A stretch of DNA of 41,370 nucleotides from a virus. The translations under genes were made by a program, and so were the position numbers. The DNA is taken from positions 1 to 41,370 of the IMG/VR virus record IMGVR_UViG_3300025319_000044. The stretch is one strand, 5' to 3'. A model generated the notes under the pieces. The model was not told the origin of the DNA and searched no databases. It saw only the letters and a list, made by a program, of their open reading frames with translations. The stretch's first letter is position 1. Each line of letters starts with the position of its first letter. Of the stretch, positions 1-9,432 are shown piece after piece.

Positions 1-305
1 CAGGTATTGCAATGTCAACTTCAACTGATACTGTTGCTGCTGCTGGTACTGTAGATGTAATGCGTCTTTTGCCAGGTGTTGTCTATATGGCTGCTCCCCT
101 TGTTGCGGCTACTTGGGACACTCAAGCCGAATATGATGCTCTTGTAGGAGATCGTGTTCTTTTAGATGTTACAGCGGCTGGTGTTCAAACTGTTCTCGCT
201 GCTGATAATGCAGTAAACGGACTTGTAGTTGAACCTCTTGATGTTGCGAAATATCCAGGTATGGTTGCTTTCTCACTTCGTCAAGCTCTTGCGTATAACG
301 CCTAG
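1..305 (+). CDS. Capsid decoration / head-stabilising-like protein, 3' part (gene crosses the window ends)
   Basis: This is the C-terminal 101 codons of a gene that begins at 41196. Bases 1-2 complete the alanine codon begun by base 41370, and the frame stays open, giving a 159-residue protein. It is small, rich in Ala, Val and Gly, and has no membrane segment. It sits between the scaffold-like gene and the major capsid gene, where many phages keep a head decoration or cement protein that clamps capsomers from outside. The role is inferred from position and composition, not from a motif. An ATG at 12 is internal and is not the true start. Confidence 0.6.
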   Translation, partial: GIAMSTSTDTVAAAGTVDVMRLLPGVVYMAAPLVAATWDTQAEYDALVGDRVLLDVTAAGVQTVLAADNAVNGLVVEPLDVAKYPGMVAFSLRQALAYNA

Positions 306-360
306 TTAAAGATAAAAATGCTTTGTGAAAAAATGCTACTTAAAAATTTAATTCTACAAT

Positions 361-1287
361 ATGTTCACAGAAGCTCAAAATTTTGCCATCGTGCAAACGG
401 AACTTGATGCAGTGTTCCATCAAAATTTCGACGCAAACGCTACCTTCCCTGGTATTGCAGATGCTCGAACAGCTGAACTTTTCCGTCCAGTTGAAACTAC
501 TCACGCTGCATACATCACAGAAACTTTCAAAGGATCAGGTCTTTTCCCAAAAATTGGAGAAGTACAATCTGTTCCAATGTCAACTCCTTCTGTTACTAAC
601 AAACAAACAACTTTAGTTGGTGACTTTGCTCAAGGTATTGAAATCTCAAAGAATCTCTTTGATGACAATATGCATGGTGTTTGGTCAAAAGCTGTATCTG
701 ACTTTGCTCAGATGGCTCGTGTTACACAAGACGATAATGCAATGAATCTTTTTCGTGATGCTTTCACTACAACTTTGACTGCTGACGGAGTTTCATTGGT
801 TAACTCAGCTCACCCACTTATTGGTGGTGGAGTACAAAGTAACTTAGTTGCTGGAGCACTTTCTCCAACAACTTTGAATCTTGGTTTAGTCTCATTGGCT
901 GAACAAAGAAATCAAGCAGGTGTAATCATGGGAAACACAGCAAGTATCTTGCTTATTCCTTCAGCTCTCTTCAAACATGCTCGTGAAATTACTGACTCAG
1001 CATTGATTGCAGATTCAGGAAACAACAACATCAACGTATATCGTTCAGCTTTTGGTATCACTGTGTATACTTCTCCTTTCTTGGGAGCAACTGCTGGTGG
1101 TTCAGACACTGCATGGTTCCTTCTTTCAAAAAACCATTCTGTTTCTCGTTTGATTCGTCAAGGAGTTGAAACAGCTCTTCGTGATTGGATGTATTCAAAC
1201 AACCGTACTTATCTGTATCAAGCTAACTTCCGTGAAGAAGTCTTCGTTCCTGACTACGTGGGTCTGGTGGGTAGCACTGGTGTATAG
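361..1287 (+). CDS. Major capsid protein (HK97-fold type)
   Basis: A 308-residue protein that should form the icosahedral shell. Its length, its place after scaffold and decoration genes, and its composition fit a major head subunit. Segments such as VNSAHPLIGGG (about residues 146-156) and the alternating hydrophobic C-terminal part resemble Mu gpT-like and related HK97-fold capsid proteins. No N-terminal protease or long delta domain is seen, which agrees with a separate scaffold gene upstream. The 55-base gap before its ATG is A/T-rich and has no Shine-Dalgarno sequence. Identification as the major capsid is fairly secure; the exact subfamily is not. Confidence 0.8.
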   Translation: MFTEAQNFAIVQTELDAVFHQNFDANATFPGIADARTAELFRPVETTHAAYITETFKGSGLFPKIGEVQSVPMSTPSVTNKQTTLVGDFAQGIEISKNLFDDNMHGVWSKAVSDFAQMARVTQDDNAMNLFRDAFTTTLTADGVSLVNSAHPLIGGGVQSNLVAGALSPTTLNLGLVSLAEQRNQAGVIMGNTASILLIPSALFKHAREITDSALIADSGNNNINVYRSAFGITVYTSPFLGATAGGSDTAWFLLSKNHSVSRLIRQGVETALRDWMYSNNRTYLYQANFREEVFVPDYVGLVGSTGV

Positions 1288-1336
1288 GTTTGGTAGGTAG
1301 AATGGGCTTGTAATAAGTTCTAGAACATGATAAAGT

Positions 1337-1366
1337 AGGGGTATAAGTAATTTAACCTATACCCCT
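1337..1366 (+). promoter_or_regulatory. Hairpin directly abutting the HNH gene start
   Basis: AGGGGTATA (1337-1345) and TATACCCCT (1358-1366) form a perfect 9-bp stem with a 12-nt loop. The stem ends at the base before the ATG at 1367, so ribosome access to the HNH gene on read-through late mRNA should be blocked. There is no U-tract, so a plain intrinsic terminator is unlikely. T4 homing endonuclease genes are known to be silenced on some transcripts by hairpins over their ribosome site; this looks analogous. Confidence 0.6.
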
Positions 1367-2131
1367 ATGGAATCAAAAAAGTGTCTGATATGCGATAATG
1401 TTTTTTACAAAAAAGTAAATGAATCAAAAAGTTATTGGGAAAATAAAAAGTATTGTTCTAAAATTTGTTCTTTAAAAGTTACAGGAATTACAAAACAAGA
1501 TCAAACAAATAATCCAGCTAGAAATGGTACAATGAGACCTTGGAACAAGGACATACAGTATGATTTAGTCATGAAAAAACGGTTGAATATTTCAGGGTTA
1601 AAAATTGGACACGGTTTACATAAGGGTATGAAATTTCCAGAAAAATCTGGTAAAAATCACCCAAAGTGGAATAGTGTAGATAAATTTTGCATTGTTTGTT
1701 CCAAGAGCTACCTTGTACAGAAGTATAGATCGGAAAAGTCAAAATTTTGTTCAAGAACGTGCTGGGCGTTAGGAACTCGTGGATCTGGAAGTCCAGTTTT
1801 CAAAGGTGAAGAAGCAACTAAACCTCTCAGAAACAGGATAATGGAACTTCCTGAATACATTGAATGGCGAAAATCTGTATTGGATAGAGATAATTGGACT
1901 TGTCAAATATGTGGTTTTAGAAATAAAGAAAAACAGAGAAAGAAAATGGAAGTTGATCACGTTAAAAGATACATGTTCATAGTTAAAGAGAACAATATAA
2001 ACACAACGGAACAAGCGCGTGAATGCAGAGAGTTATGGGATATATCAAACGGTAGGACTCTTTGTAGAGAATGTCATAAAAAAACTGATACTTATCTAAA
2101 TAAAGGTAGAAAAATATGTCATACAGTATAG
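1367..2131 (+). CDS. Free-standing HNH homing-type endonuclease with zinc fingers
   Basis: A 254-residue protein. Two cysteine-rich fingers come first (CLIC at 6-9 with CSKIC at 30-34, then a second CxxC/CxxxC set near residue 110). They are followed by a C-terminal HNH nuclease domain: CQIC 179-182, the DH pair of MEVDH 197-198, the Asn of SNGRTLC near 228, and CREC 233-236. The domain should make a double-strand break that spreads the gene. It interrupts the morphogenesis operon between capsid and adaptor genes, is visibly richer in A and Lys codons than its neighbours, and overlaps the next gene by 16 bases. It looks like a mobile insertion, controlled by the hairpin at its start. Confidence 0.85.
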   Translation: MESKKCLICDNVFYKKVNESKSYWENKKYCSKICSLKVTGITKQDQTNNPARNGTMRPWNKDIQYDLVMKKRLNISGLKIGHGLHKGMKFPEKSGKNHPKWNSVDKFCIVCSKSYLVQKYRSEKSKFCSRTCWALGTRGSGSPVFKGEEATKPLRNRIMELPEYIEWRKSVLDRDNWTCQICGFRNKEKQRKKMEVDHVKRYMFIVKENNINTTEQARECRELWDISNGRTLCRECHKKTDTYLNKGRKICHTV

Positions 2132-3324
2132 TTAATCTAAAAAGTGATCTCGAAGGGGTTTTGCACGGGACAACAACTAACCAGATTACTAATTTGGATG
2201 GTCTTATTAACCGTGCGGCACGACAACTTCTTTTAGATATTGACCCACAAGAAACAAAACGTATAACTGAACTCGCAAATCAGATCTTTTATCAAGTATA
2301 TGACTACGCACTGCCAACAGATGTAAAAGGTAATAAAATAATCGACATTCGACCCCAAACTACTCGTTATCCACGGGATGTCTATAATCAAGACTATAAT
2401 CAACAGTTTGATGTGCTCAAATCGTGGACGTTTAATAATCAGTTCACAATCAATTTTAATGCTTCTGTAAAAACTATCAGAATTAACTCTCCTTTGTTAC
2501 CTCAAGGTACGGTGGTTAATCAAATTTCAGGTGTTACAGATAACGGTACTTTCTCAGTAGGTGGTGGAGCATCAAGTATCGAAACAAACAATATAAACTT
2601 CATAAACTTTGGTGGTTCAGTTCAATTTAATTTAGATGCTGGTCAAGCCACTGGATATATTGAAAACTCGACAATGACGGCACAAGATTTATCTGATCAG
2701 GTGAATCAAGGAACAGAATTTATATTTGTTTATCTTCCTACAGGAGCAGATGTTACGACTATTGAGTTACGGTGGGGATCTACTGCTGGAGACTATTATT
2801 CGAAATCTGTTTCTGTAGATCAGGCGAGCAATGCGTTTAGTGATGGGTGGAATCTTCTTGCTTTTGACTGGAGAACAGCAGCAACGGTTGGTGCTCCTGA
2901 TGCTTCTGCCATCGATTATGGAAGAATTACATTCACTTACGACACAACACTTCAAACAGGTGTTCTTGTGAATAGTTGGGCCTCAAGAATGGGTACAATA
3001 CTAGAGGTTGAATATTACTCAAAATATTTGTTTAGAGACGCTATTACTGGAGCTTATCAAGAAAATGTCACTGATGACTCTAACTTAGTCAATCTTGATA
3101 CTGAGTCATTTAATATAATGTTTTATCAAGTAGCATTTCTGGCTTCGCAACAACAGCAAGGAAGAAATGCGTTACAATATGATGGACAGTTTTTTCTTAC
3201 AAAATATAACGAAGGAGTACAGAGATATAAAGCAATGTATAAAAGTGAAATCCAAAAGCCTAAACAACTATATTATGCGAAGCCGAGTCCAGGGTATAGA
3301 AATATTATAAATAGATGGTTCTAA
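2116..3324 (+). CDS. Putative head-tail adaptor / neck protein
   Basis: A 402-residue virion protein, not firmly recognised. The N-terminal 120 residues look helical, then come beta-rich segments and an aromatic C-terminus. It follows the major capsid gene and precedes the nozzle-like gene, the usual place of the podovirus adaptor (gp11 / tail tubular A class). The start is set by an ATG inside the last codons of the HNH gene; without the HNH insertion it would directly follow the capsid gene. The role is inferred from gene order. Confidence 0.5.
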   Translation: MSYSIVNLKSDLEGVLHGTTTNQITNLDGLINRAARQLLLDIDPQETKRITELANQIFYQVYDYALPTDVKGNKIIDIRPQTTRYPRDVYNQDYNQQFDVLKSWTFNNQFTINFNASVKTIRINSPLLPQGTVVNQISGVTDNGTFSVGGGASSIETNNINFINFGGSVQFNLDAGQATGYIENSTMTAQDLSDQVNQGTEFIFVYLPTGADVTTIELRWGSTAGDYYSKSVSVDQASNAFSDGWNLLAFDWRTAATVGAPDASAIDYGRITFTYDTTLQTGVLVNSWASRMGTILEVEYYSKYLFRDAITGAYQENVTDDSNLVNLDTESFNIMFYQVAFLASQQQQGRNALQYDGQFFLTKYNEGVQRYKAMYKSEIQKPKQLYYAKPSPGYRNIINRWF

Positions 3325-3325
3325 T

Positions 3326-5449
3326 ATGCCGAAACAAACTGGTGGTGGAGATGATTTTTCTCTCGTTACTAACTACAACTTAGGGTATAGACACCGTGAG
3401 GATAAGACTAATTTACCTCCTGGTGTTCTTGTTGTTGGTTCGCAGAACGTTTTAACGACCACAGAAGAGCGAGTTGCATCAAGACAGGGCTTCACACTTG
3501 ATGGGCAAGCAAACACCGCCATAGCCCCAATTCTAGCCTCATACGACTGGGATATACATATAGGGCAAGCCCGTCATCTACGGGCTGGATTTAAAACAGG
3601 TGTAGCTGATGGAAAGTTACAATATCGGTATGTTGCTTCTGATGATACAGTAACTTGGAGAGATTTAATGACATCACTGACCTCAGTGGCTTTTAATTTC
3701 ACTACATTCTGGGATTTTGATACCGAAAAGGCTGATTTTCTTCTTTTTGTTGACGGATCAACCAATATTTATGAATGGAGTGGTGGGATAACTACTTTTT
3801 CAGCCGCAACTGCTACAACTATAACGAAAGAAGGAGCACCATTTTGGGCAGAAGAGAATTTCTATAGCTCAAACCTTACTTTGGGTGATAACACAACACA
3901 ATTTGATATAACGAACCCAGCAGGTACAACTTTCAGATATACTTATGATGGTACTGGGACTGATCCTCTTATCACTTTAGCCCTTCTTCCTATTGGAATG
4001 ACAATCTATATTGCTGCTCAGAATTTTAATGCTGCAAATAACGGTGTATTTACAGTTACAGGAAGTGGAGCAAATTACTTTGAAATTTCCAATGCGGGTG
4101 GTGTTGCACAAAATAACGTAACTATTGGCACGGGGTTTATAAATTACTTTGTAAATCAAGTAGTTATAGACGGGATAACGTATTCATATAGCGGTGGAGC
4201 TGGAACGACAACGCTTACAGGAGTAACACCAAATCCTACTCTAGGGGGGCATGCTGTCGGAGCTATAATTCACCAGAAAGTGAAAACCATGCCCAATGCT
4301 GGCTTAGCTAGTTTCCCACCCACTTTTGCAAATGCTCTTATCTCTAACTTACGAAATCAGATTTATATTGGTTCTCTAACTGATAGGTCTGTGTATATCT
4401 CTAAAGTAAACAACTATAAATCTTTTGCTTTTACTTCACCTGTTCGAGTGGTTGGTGAGGGTGCTTTAGTTACATTAGATGGAACACCTGTCGGCTTTAT
4501 TCCACAAGAAAACAAAATGACTGTGACAGCAGGGAAGGATCAGTGGTATGAAACTAAATTTACTCTCTCATCTGATCTGTCAAAAGAATCTTTTGAAATA
4601 GAACGTCTTAAGACAACTTCTTTGCAGGCTGCCAAAAGTCAAGCCGCTATATCAAAAATACGGAATGATATTGTCTTTATCACAAATGAACCAACATTGA
4701 ATACTTTGGGTCGTGTTCAAAATGTTGTCTTGACACAACAAACAGAAGATATTTCAAATTCTATAAAAAATGATTTCGACACATACGATTTTACAGATTG
4801 TTCTGTTGCGTATCATAGAGACTTTATTTATATAGCTGTACCAGCTGAAAATACTGTTCGCATATTTAATTTGACGAATAAATTTTGGGAGTCACCACAG
4901 ATAATGCCAATATCAAGATTTGCTATTATAGATGGTGAGCTGTATGGACATTCTTATCAAGTTGGAGAAACATATAAACTATTTGATGGGTATAACGATA
5001 ATGGATTACCTATCGATGCACGCGCGGTATTTTCTTATAATAACTTTGGTACTCGTTCAATGAAGAAGGGTGTGAATGAAGTATTTGTTGAAGGTTATAT
5101 TAGTTCAAATACACTTCTATCCCTTGGTGTGACTTATGAAATTGATGGATGCGCAACGGAAACAAGTTATAATATAGCTGGTACTAGTACTTTTGTGTGT
5201 ACACCATCCAATGATGCCTCTCTTGGTAAAACATCTCTTGGAAAGAAAGGACTAGGAACTTCGAGTACTACTACTGATCCAAATGCCTTACCTCCGAAGT
5301 TTCGATGGATTCGGACATTCCCAGAACAATATTTCTATGAACAGCAAATATCTTTTTCAAGTAACGAAGTAGACCAACAATGGCAGATACTAGCCTTTGG
5401 GCCAAAGATTCTGTTAGCGGGTGATCAGAATAATTCGATAAAAGAGTAG
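3326..5449 (+). CDS. Putative tail nozzle / tail tubular B-like protein
   Basis: A 707-residue, largely beta-stranded protein starting one base after the previous stop (TAATATG). The N-terminus, with NLPPGVLVVGSQNVLTT near residues 29-45, resembles the opening of podovirus tail-nozzle and stabilisation proteins, which describe a linear series of beta blades. It should form the tube below the adaptor through which DNA leaves the particle. Size and position fit; no catalytic motif is present. An alternative is another large neck or baseplate protein. Confidence 0.5.
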   Translation: MPKQTGGGDDFSLVTNYNLGYRHREDKTNLPPGVLVVGSQNVLTTTEERVASRQGFTLDGQANTAIAPILASYDWDIHIGQARHLRAGFKTGVADGKLQYRYVASDDTVTWRDLMTSLTSVAFNFTTFWDFDTEKADFLLFVDGSTNIYEWSGGITTFSAATATTITKEGAPFWAEENFYSSNLTLGDNTTQFDITNPAGTTFRYTYDGTGTDPLITLALLPIGMTIYIAAQNFNAANNGVFTVTGSGANYFEISNAGGVAQNNVTIGTGFINYFVNQVVIDGITYSYSGGAGTTTLTGVTPNPTLGGHAVGAIIHQKVKTMPNAGLASFPPTFANALISNLRNQIYIGSLTDRSVYISKVNNYKSFAFTSPVRVVGEGALVTLDGTPVGFIPQENKMTVTAGKDQWYETKFTLSSDLSKESFEIERLKTTSLQAAKSQAAISKIRNDIVFITNEPTLNTLGRVQNVVLTQQTEDISNSIKNDFDTYDFTDCSVAYHRDFIYIAVPAENTVRIFNLTNKFWESPQIMPISRFAIIDGELYGHSYQVGETYKLFDGYNDNGLPIDARAVFSYNNFGTRSMKKGVNEVFVEGYISSNTLLSLGVTYEIDGCATETSYNIAGTSTFVCTPSNDASLGKTSLGKKGLGTSSTTTDPNALPPKFRWIRTFPEQYFYEQQISFSSNEVDQQWQILAFGPKILLAGDQNNSIKE

Positions 5450-5476
5450 AGAGAAGTTATTTAATAAAAATTCTAT

Positions 5477-7168
5477 ATGGATAACAGACTATTTGTACAA
5501 AGCCAACCTTTTACACTTGCTGGTTCGGGTGTAGCTATTGGAGCAGGATCAGTTATTCTTTCTTCATTTCAAACCATTGACGGAGTAGATCTTGCAATGA
5601 CAGATTTTGGTACAAAAGGATATGGAACCATCGATCCAGGTAATGGAACAAAAGAAGAACAAATTTCTTTTACAGGAGTTACACCAAATGCAAATGGAAC
5701 AGCTACGCTGACTGGTGTAAGCACTGTTGGTTTTATTGCGCCTTACACAGAAGTCGCTAATGTAGCAAAATCTCATGCAGGCGGAGCATTCTTTGTAATA
5801 TCAAACACCTCAGCTTTCTATAATGACTTTGCAAATAAGAACGATAACGAAACTGTAAATCAAATTTGGACCTTTGCGACTGGGGCTACTCCAGTAATTA
5901 CAGATACACCTTTAAATCCTACTGATGCGGCTAATAAAGCTTATATTGACGGTATTGCAATTGCGGGTTCCCCTGACTCTTCGACTATCGTAAAAGGTAT
6001 CGGACGTGTATCTGTTGCTCCAGTGGATCCCGTAACACCTATTTTTGTTGGGGATAACGATGGACGAGTACCTACGCAAGCAGAAAACAATGCGTTGGTT
6101 GGAAATAATACAACTATTGCTGTTGGGGCAGGAAATTTGTATGTCACTCAGACAGGTTTACAAACTGCTGCTGAGGTTTATGCTGTGGACGCTCAAGCTA
6201 ATGACACTTACGTGGTAACACTTTCTCCTGTACCAACGGCCTATGTTGCTGGTATGACTGTTCGTTTTAAAGCAGCCACTACTAACACTGGAGCTGCTAC
6301 TTTGAACGTAAATGGACTTGGTGCAATAGCTATAACAAAAAACGGAGCAACTGTCCTTGAGGACAATGATATAAAAGCAGGTCAAACGGTTACAGTCGTT
6401 TACGACTCAGTTGGCCCTAAGTTTCAAATTCAAAGTTTAGATAAAATGTCTCAGGCAAATGCGACAACGCTTACAACTGGTGCTACTACTAGCGCAGATA
6501 CTTTACATACTCATAGTCTAAATAATGTACTTCTTCAAACCTTAGGTACAGGCAGACAAATGATAAATCTTTTAGATCTTTGTGATCGTACAGCTTCTTC
6601 AGGGTTTGGTGAATCAGTTTTTACAGCTTGCACTATTGCAGAATATGCTCCAACAGTTTACTTTGAAACTCCAGCTACAACTGGTCAGGGTGGGAACGTT
6701 GCTACCACTACATTCGCTTCTAATTCTGTAGCTACCGCCTGGACTAAAAATCATTCAATGTATTTCGGCATGGTTTTAAGTCAGATAACTGCGCAAGATG
6801 TTTTTGCAGGTATTGGTGGCGCAGTGACAATAGCCGCTGCGAATGGAACCTCTACTACTAAACATATTGGAATTTTTATTGAAGATGCAACGATATGGGC
6901 TTCGAATGCAGATGGAGTGACTCAAACTAGAACTGACGTAAGTGCAGGTATTACTTTGACTGCGGTTAATACTTTTTCTTGGGACTTTACTTCTGGTACT
7001 AATATAAAATTTTATATAAATGGTACTTTGGTTGCTACTCATACAACTAATCTTCCTGGTGCAGATGGAACAAATTTTGAACCTATTTTTGGTTTAGCAA
7101 CTGCTGCAAATGCTTCTAAGAATGGATACTTTTTTCGTAGAGTAATTTTACTCCTTAAAGAAGTTTAA
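5477..7168 (+). CDS. Tail fibre / appendage protein
   Basis: A 563-residue protein with features common in phage fibres. PTDAANKAYID (about residues 147-157) is the stalk-type motif often seen before fibre shafts. A segment of the style NTGAATLNVNG follows at about residues 275-285. A Ser/Thr/Gly-rich C-terminus resembles a lectin-like domain (YFEIF-type strands, then FYINGTLVATH near 505). It probably recognises a surface sugar or protein of the host. The receptor cannot be read from sequence. Confidence 0.7.
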   Translation: MDNRLFVQSQPFTLAGSGVAIGAGSVILSSFQTIDGVDLAMTDFGTKGYGTIDPGNGTKEEQISFTGVTPNANGTATLTGVSTVGFIAPYTEVANVAKSHAGGAFFVISNTSAFYNDFANKNDNETVNQIWTFATGATPVITDTPLNPTDAANKAYIDGIAIAGSPDSSTIVKGIGRVSVAPVDPVTPIFVGDNDGRVPTQAENNALVGNNTTIAVGAGNLYVTQTGLQTAAEVYAVDAQANDTYVVTLSPVPTAYVAGMTVRFKAATTNTGAATLNVNGLGAIAITKNGATVLEDNDIKAGQTVTVVYDSVGPKFQIQSLDKMSQANATTLTTGATTSADTLHTHSLNNVLLQTLGTGRQMINLLDLCDRTASSGFGESVFTACTIAEYAPTVYFETPATTGQGGNVATTTFASNSVATAWTKNHSMYFGMVLSQITAQDVFAGIGGAVTIAAANGTSTTKHIGIFIEDATIWASNADGVTQTRTDVSAGITLTAVNTFSWDFTSGTNIKFYINGTLVATHTTNLPGADGTNFEPIFGLATAANASKNGYFFRRVILLLKEV

Positions 7169-7178
7169 AAAACAAAAT

Positions 7179-9428
7179 ATGGCTACTACGTTAAAACAAC
7201 CAATAACACCTGGAGTGAATGTAAAGTCTGTCCCACTTTCTGCTGTTCGTGCAGGTGCTCAAACTGATTCTAAAGGTAAGTTAACTCCTGGTACAACCCA
7301 GACTGCTTTTAATCCAAATCAAGACCTTCAAAGAGCACAAATGGCTTATGAAAAGACACTTCCTATTGTTACTGCTGATAAAGCAATAACAGACTTAGGA
7401 AAGAAAAAAGAATTTCTTACTAGAAATGAACTTGAAATCCAGCGCCAACAAGAGTTAAACGCACAGAATAAAGCAAAAAAGGACGCTACTGCCTTATCTG
7501 AACAACAACGCAAAGACGACTTAGCTTTGAGACAACAAGAGGCTGATGCTAAAGCAAAGTTAGGAAAAGATATTTCAAAATTAACTGGTCAAGAAGAAAT
7601 TACTCCATCTCCAATGGAAGATATAAATAAAAGACTTGATGACGAATATACAAAGTATCAAAGTGATATAGATAAGTTGTCGTCTGGTACTTTTCCACTT
7701 CGTGCGAGTGATCTGGCTGAAATTGAAGCTGTAAAAGCTCAGTTTAACCAACTCAAAGAAGAACAAAAGCTTGCAAATAGAAATTATGAAGCTGGTATTA
7801 AACAACTTGGTATTGTGAGTGGTCGGAGTAGATATGCTCCTGAACTAGAGACTGGTAACATTGCAAATGCGGTAAATGTTGGTATTGGTAGAATTGCTGA
7901 AATTGATGCATTGGCAGCGAAAGCAGTATCTGATTTAAGAAAGGCTTTTGAAGATAGAGACTATAAGATTATAAATCAAAAGTATAATGCTGCTCAAGGC
8001 TATCTTTCAGAAAAGTCAAAAGTCTTGTCTGATATGCGTAAGGAAGTCAACGAAGAAGCTGAGAAGATTAGACAAAAAGAAGTTGATAGACAAAGTGGTA
8101 TTAAATTTGAACAAGAAGTTGAAACATATAACCAAAAACAAGAAGAAAGAATAGGTAATGCAATTGCATCTGGATTAGTAGATATCGACGGAAACGGTGA
8201 GATTGTGTCGCCTACCGCTGAAGACATTTTGTCCTATGCACAAGACTCAGGTATTGATCCAAAGATTTTAACAGGTCTTGTTAACGCTCGTATTGATGAA
8301 GTTAGAAAAATGGGTACAGAACAAAAGAGATTCCTTTATCAACAAAAACAAGATGAAATACAAAACTTACGTGATCAAGAGAAGTTTAACTTCCAAAGAG
8401 AACAGTTTGATGAAGAGAAGAGACAGTTTGGTTTGAATTATCAACTAAAGTCTGACGAAGCAAAGAGCGCAGCAGGTGGTCTTGGTCTTTCAGGGTATCA
8501 ACTAAATGATGCTTTAAAGAAAGGTTATGTGACGGAAGCTCAGTTAAAACTTTATGCACAGCAAGTTAATGCAGGTACAAAACCAGCAATTTTAAAAGAG
8601 AAGTCGGCAGAACAACGAAAGCTCGAAAGTAATATGATGTCGGGTATTTCAGCGGTTGATCTTTTGAGTAAAAAGTCTCAAGAGAGCTTTGGTACTGGTA
8701 AAGCCTTTGATTCAGAGTATGCCGCTAGAGAGGGAGATTTGATCGAAATTATATCTAATCTTAAAACTGGTGCTGCCTACACTGACGAACAATTGGATCA
8801 CTTTAAAGGTTTACTCCCTAAATTTTGGCAAACAGAAGAGACACGCCAGAAAAATCTTAACGAGTTGAAAAACGAGTTTATTCGTGTTCTTGGACCTGAC
8901 GGTTATAATCAACTACAACAAGAAGTATATGCAGATGCAGATACTTTTAAACAGTTTGGTACGATAAAAGAACAAGATGAGTTTAATGGTTTTCTCGAAT
9001 CAATGAATCCAAATCCCAGCGATGATATAAACGATTATTTTGACATCTTTAAAGAGAAAAAAGGTTTTAGTTCGGAGTCGCAAACCTCCTCAAAAGGCAC
9101 AGTTCAAAAACTTGCTGTAATCCCTGACGACACAAAAGGTGGCCAATGTGGTAGATTTGTGAATAAACTAACAGGTCTTGGGGTAGGGGACAGTTTTGCC
9201 TCAAAGATGGCTAAAATGGACCCAAAGATTAAAGAACCAGAGCCTGGCATGGTTTTCACAATGCCATATAAAAAATATGGACACATAGGATTTATAATGT
9301 CTATCAAGGACGGTGTAGCAACAGTTAAAGACTCAAATTGGTTTGTGAATTCGGCACCTGAAGAGATTAGAACACACGAAATACCTGTTTCAAAGATGAC
9401 AGGATTCAAAAAAGTAAATTTATCCTAA
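7179..9428 (+). CDS. Internal virion protein with C-terminal CHAP-like peptidase
   Basis: A 749-residue protein. Residues about 80-430 are charged and strongly helical or coiled-coil (runs of Glu, Gln, Lys). The last 96 residues look like a CHAP (NlpC/P60-superfamily) domain: nucleophile Cys657 in GGQCGRFVN, His702 in YGHIGFIMS, and a polar Asn720 in KDSNW. Podoviruses carry internal proteins that are ejected with the DNA and locally open peptidoglycan; the position after the neck and fibre genes fits this. It probably works during entry and not lysis. The domain call rests on motifs only. Confidence 0.7.
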   Translation: MATTLKQPITPGVNVKSVPLSAVRAGAQTDSKGKLTPGTTQTAFNPNQDLQRAQMAYEKTLPIVTADKAITDLGKKKEFLTRNELEIQRQQELNAQNKAKKDATALSEQQRKDDLALRQQEADAKAKLGKDISKLTGQEEITPSPMEDINKRLDDEYTKYQSDIDKLSSGTFPLRASDLAEIEAVKAQFNQLKEEQKLANRNYEAGIKQLGIVSGRSRYAPELETGNIANAVNVGIGRIAEIDALAAKAVSDLRKAFEDRDYKIINQKYNAAQGYLSEKSKVLSDMRKEVNEEAEKIRQKEVDRQSGIKFEQEVETYNQKQEERIGNAIASGLVDIDGNGEIVSPTAEDILSYAQDSGIDPKILTGLVNARIDEVRKMGTEQKRFLYQQKQDEIQNLRDQEKFNFQREQFDEEKRQFGLNYQLKSDEAKSAAGGLGLSGYQLNDALKKGYVTEAQLKLYAQQVNAGTKPAILKEKSAEQRKLESNMMSGISAVDLLSKKSQESFGTGKAFDSEYAAREGDLIEIISNLKTGAAYTDEQLDHFKGLLPKFWQTEETRQKNLNELKNEFIRVLGPDGYNQLQQEVYADADTFKQFGTIKEQDEFNGFLESMNPNPSDDINDYFDIFKEKKGFSSESQTSSKGTVQKLAVIPDDTKGGQCGRFVNKLTGLGVGDSFASKMAKMDPKIKEPEPGMVFTMPYKKYGHIGFIMSIKDGVATVKDSNWFVNSAPEEIRTHEIPVSKMTGFKKVNLS

Positions 9429-9432
9429 ATAT

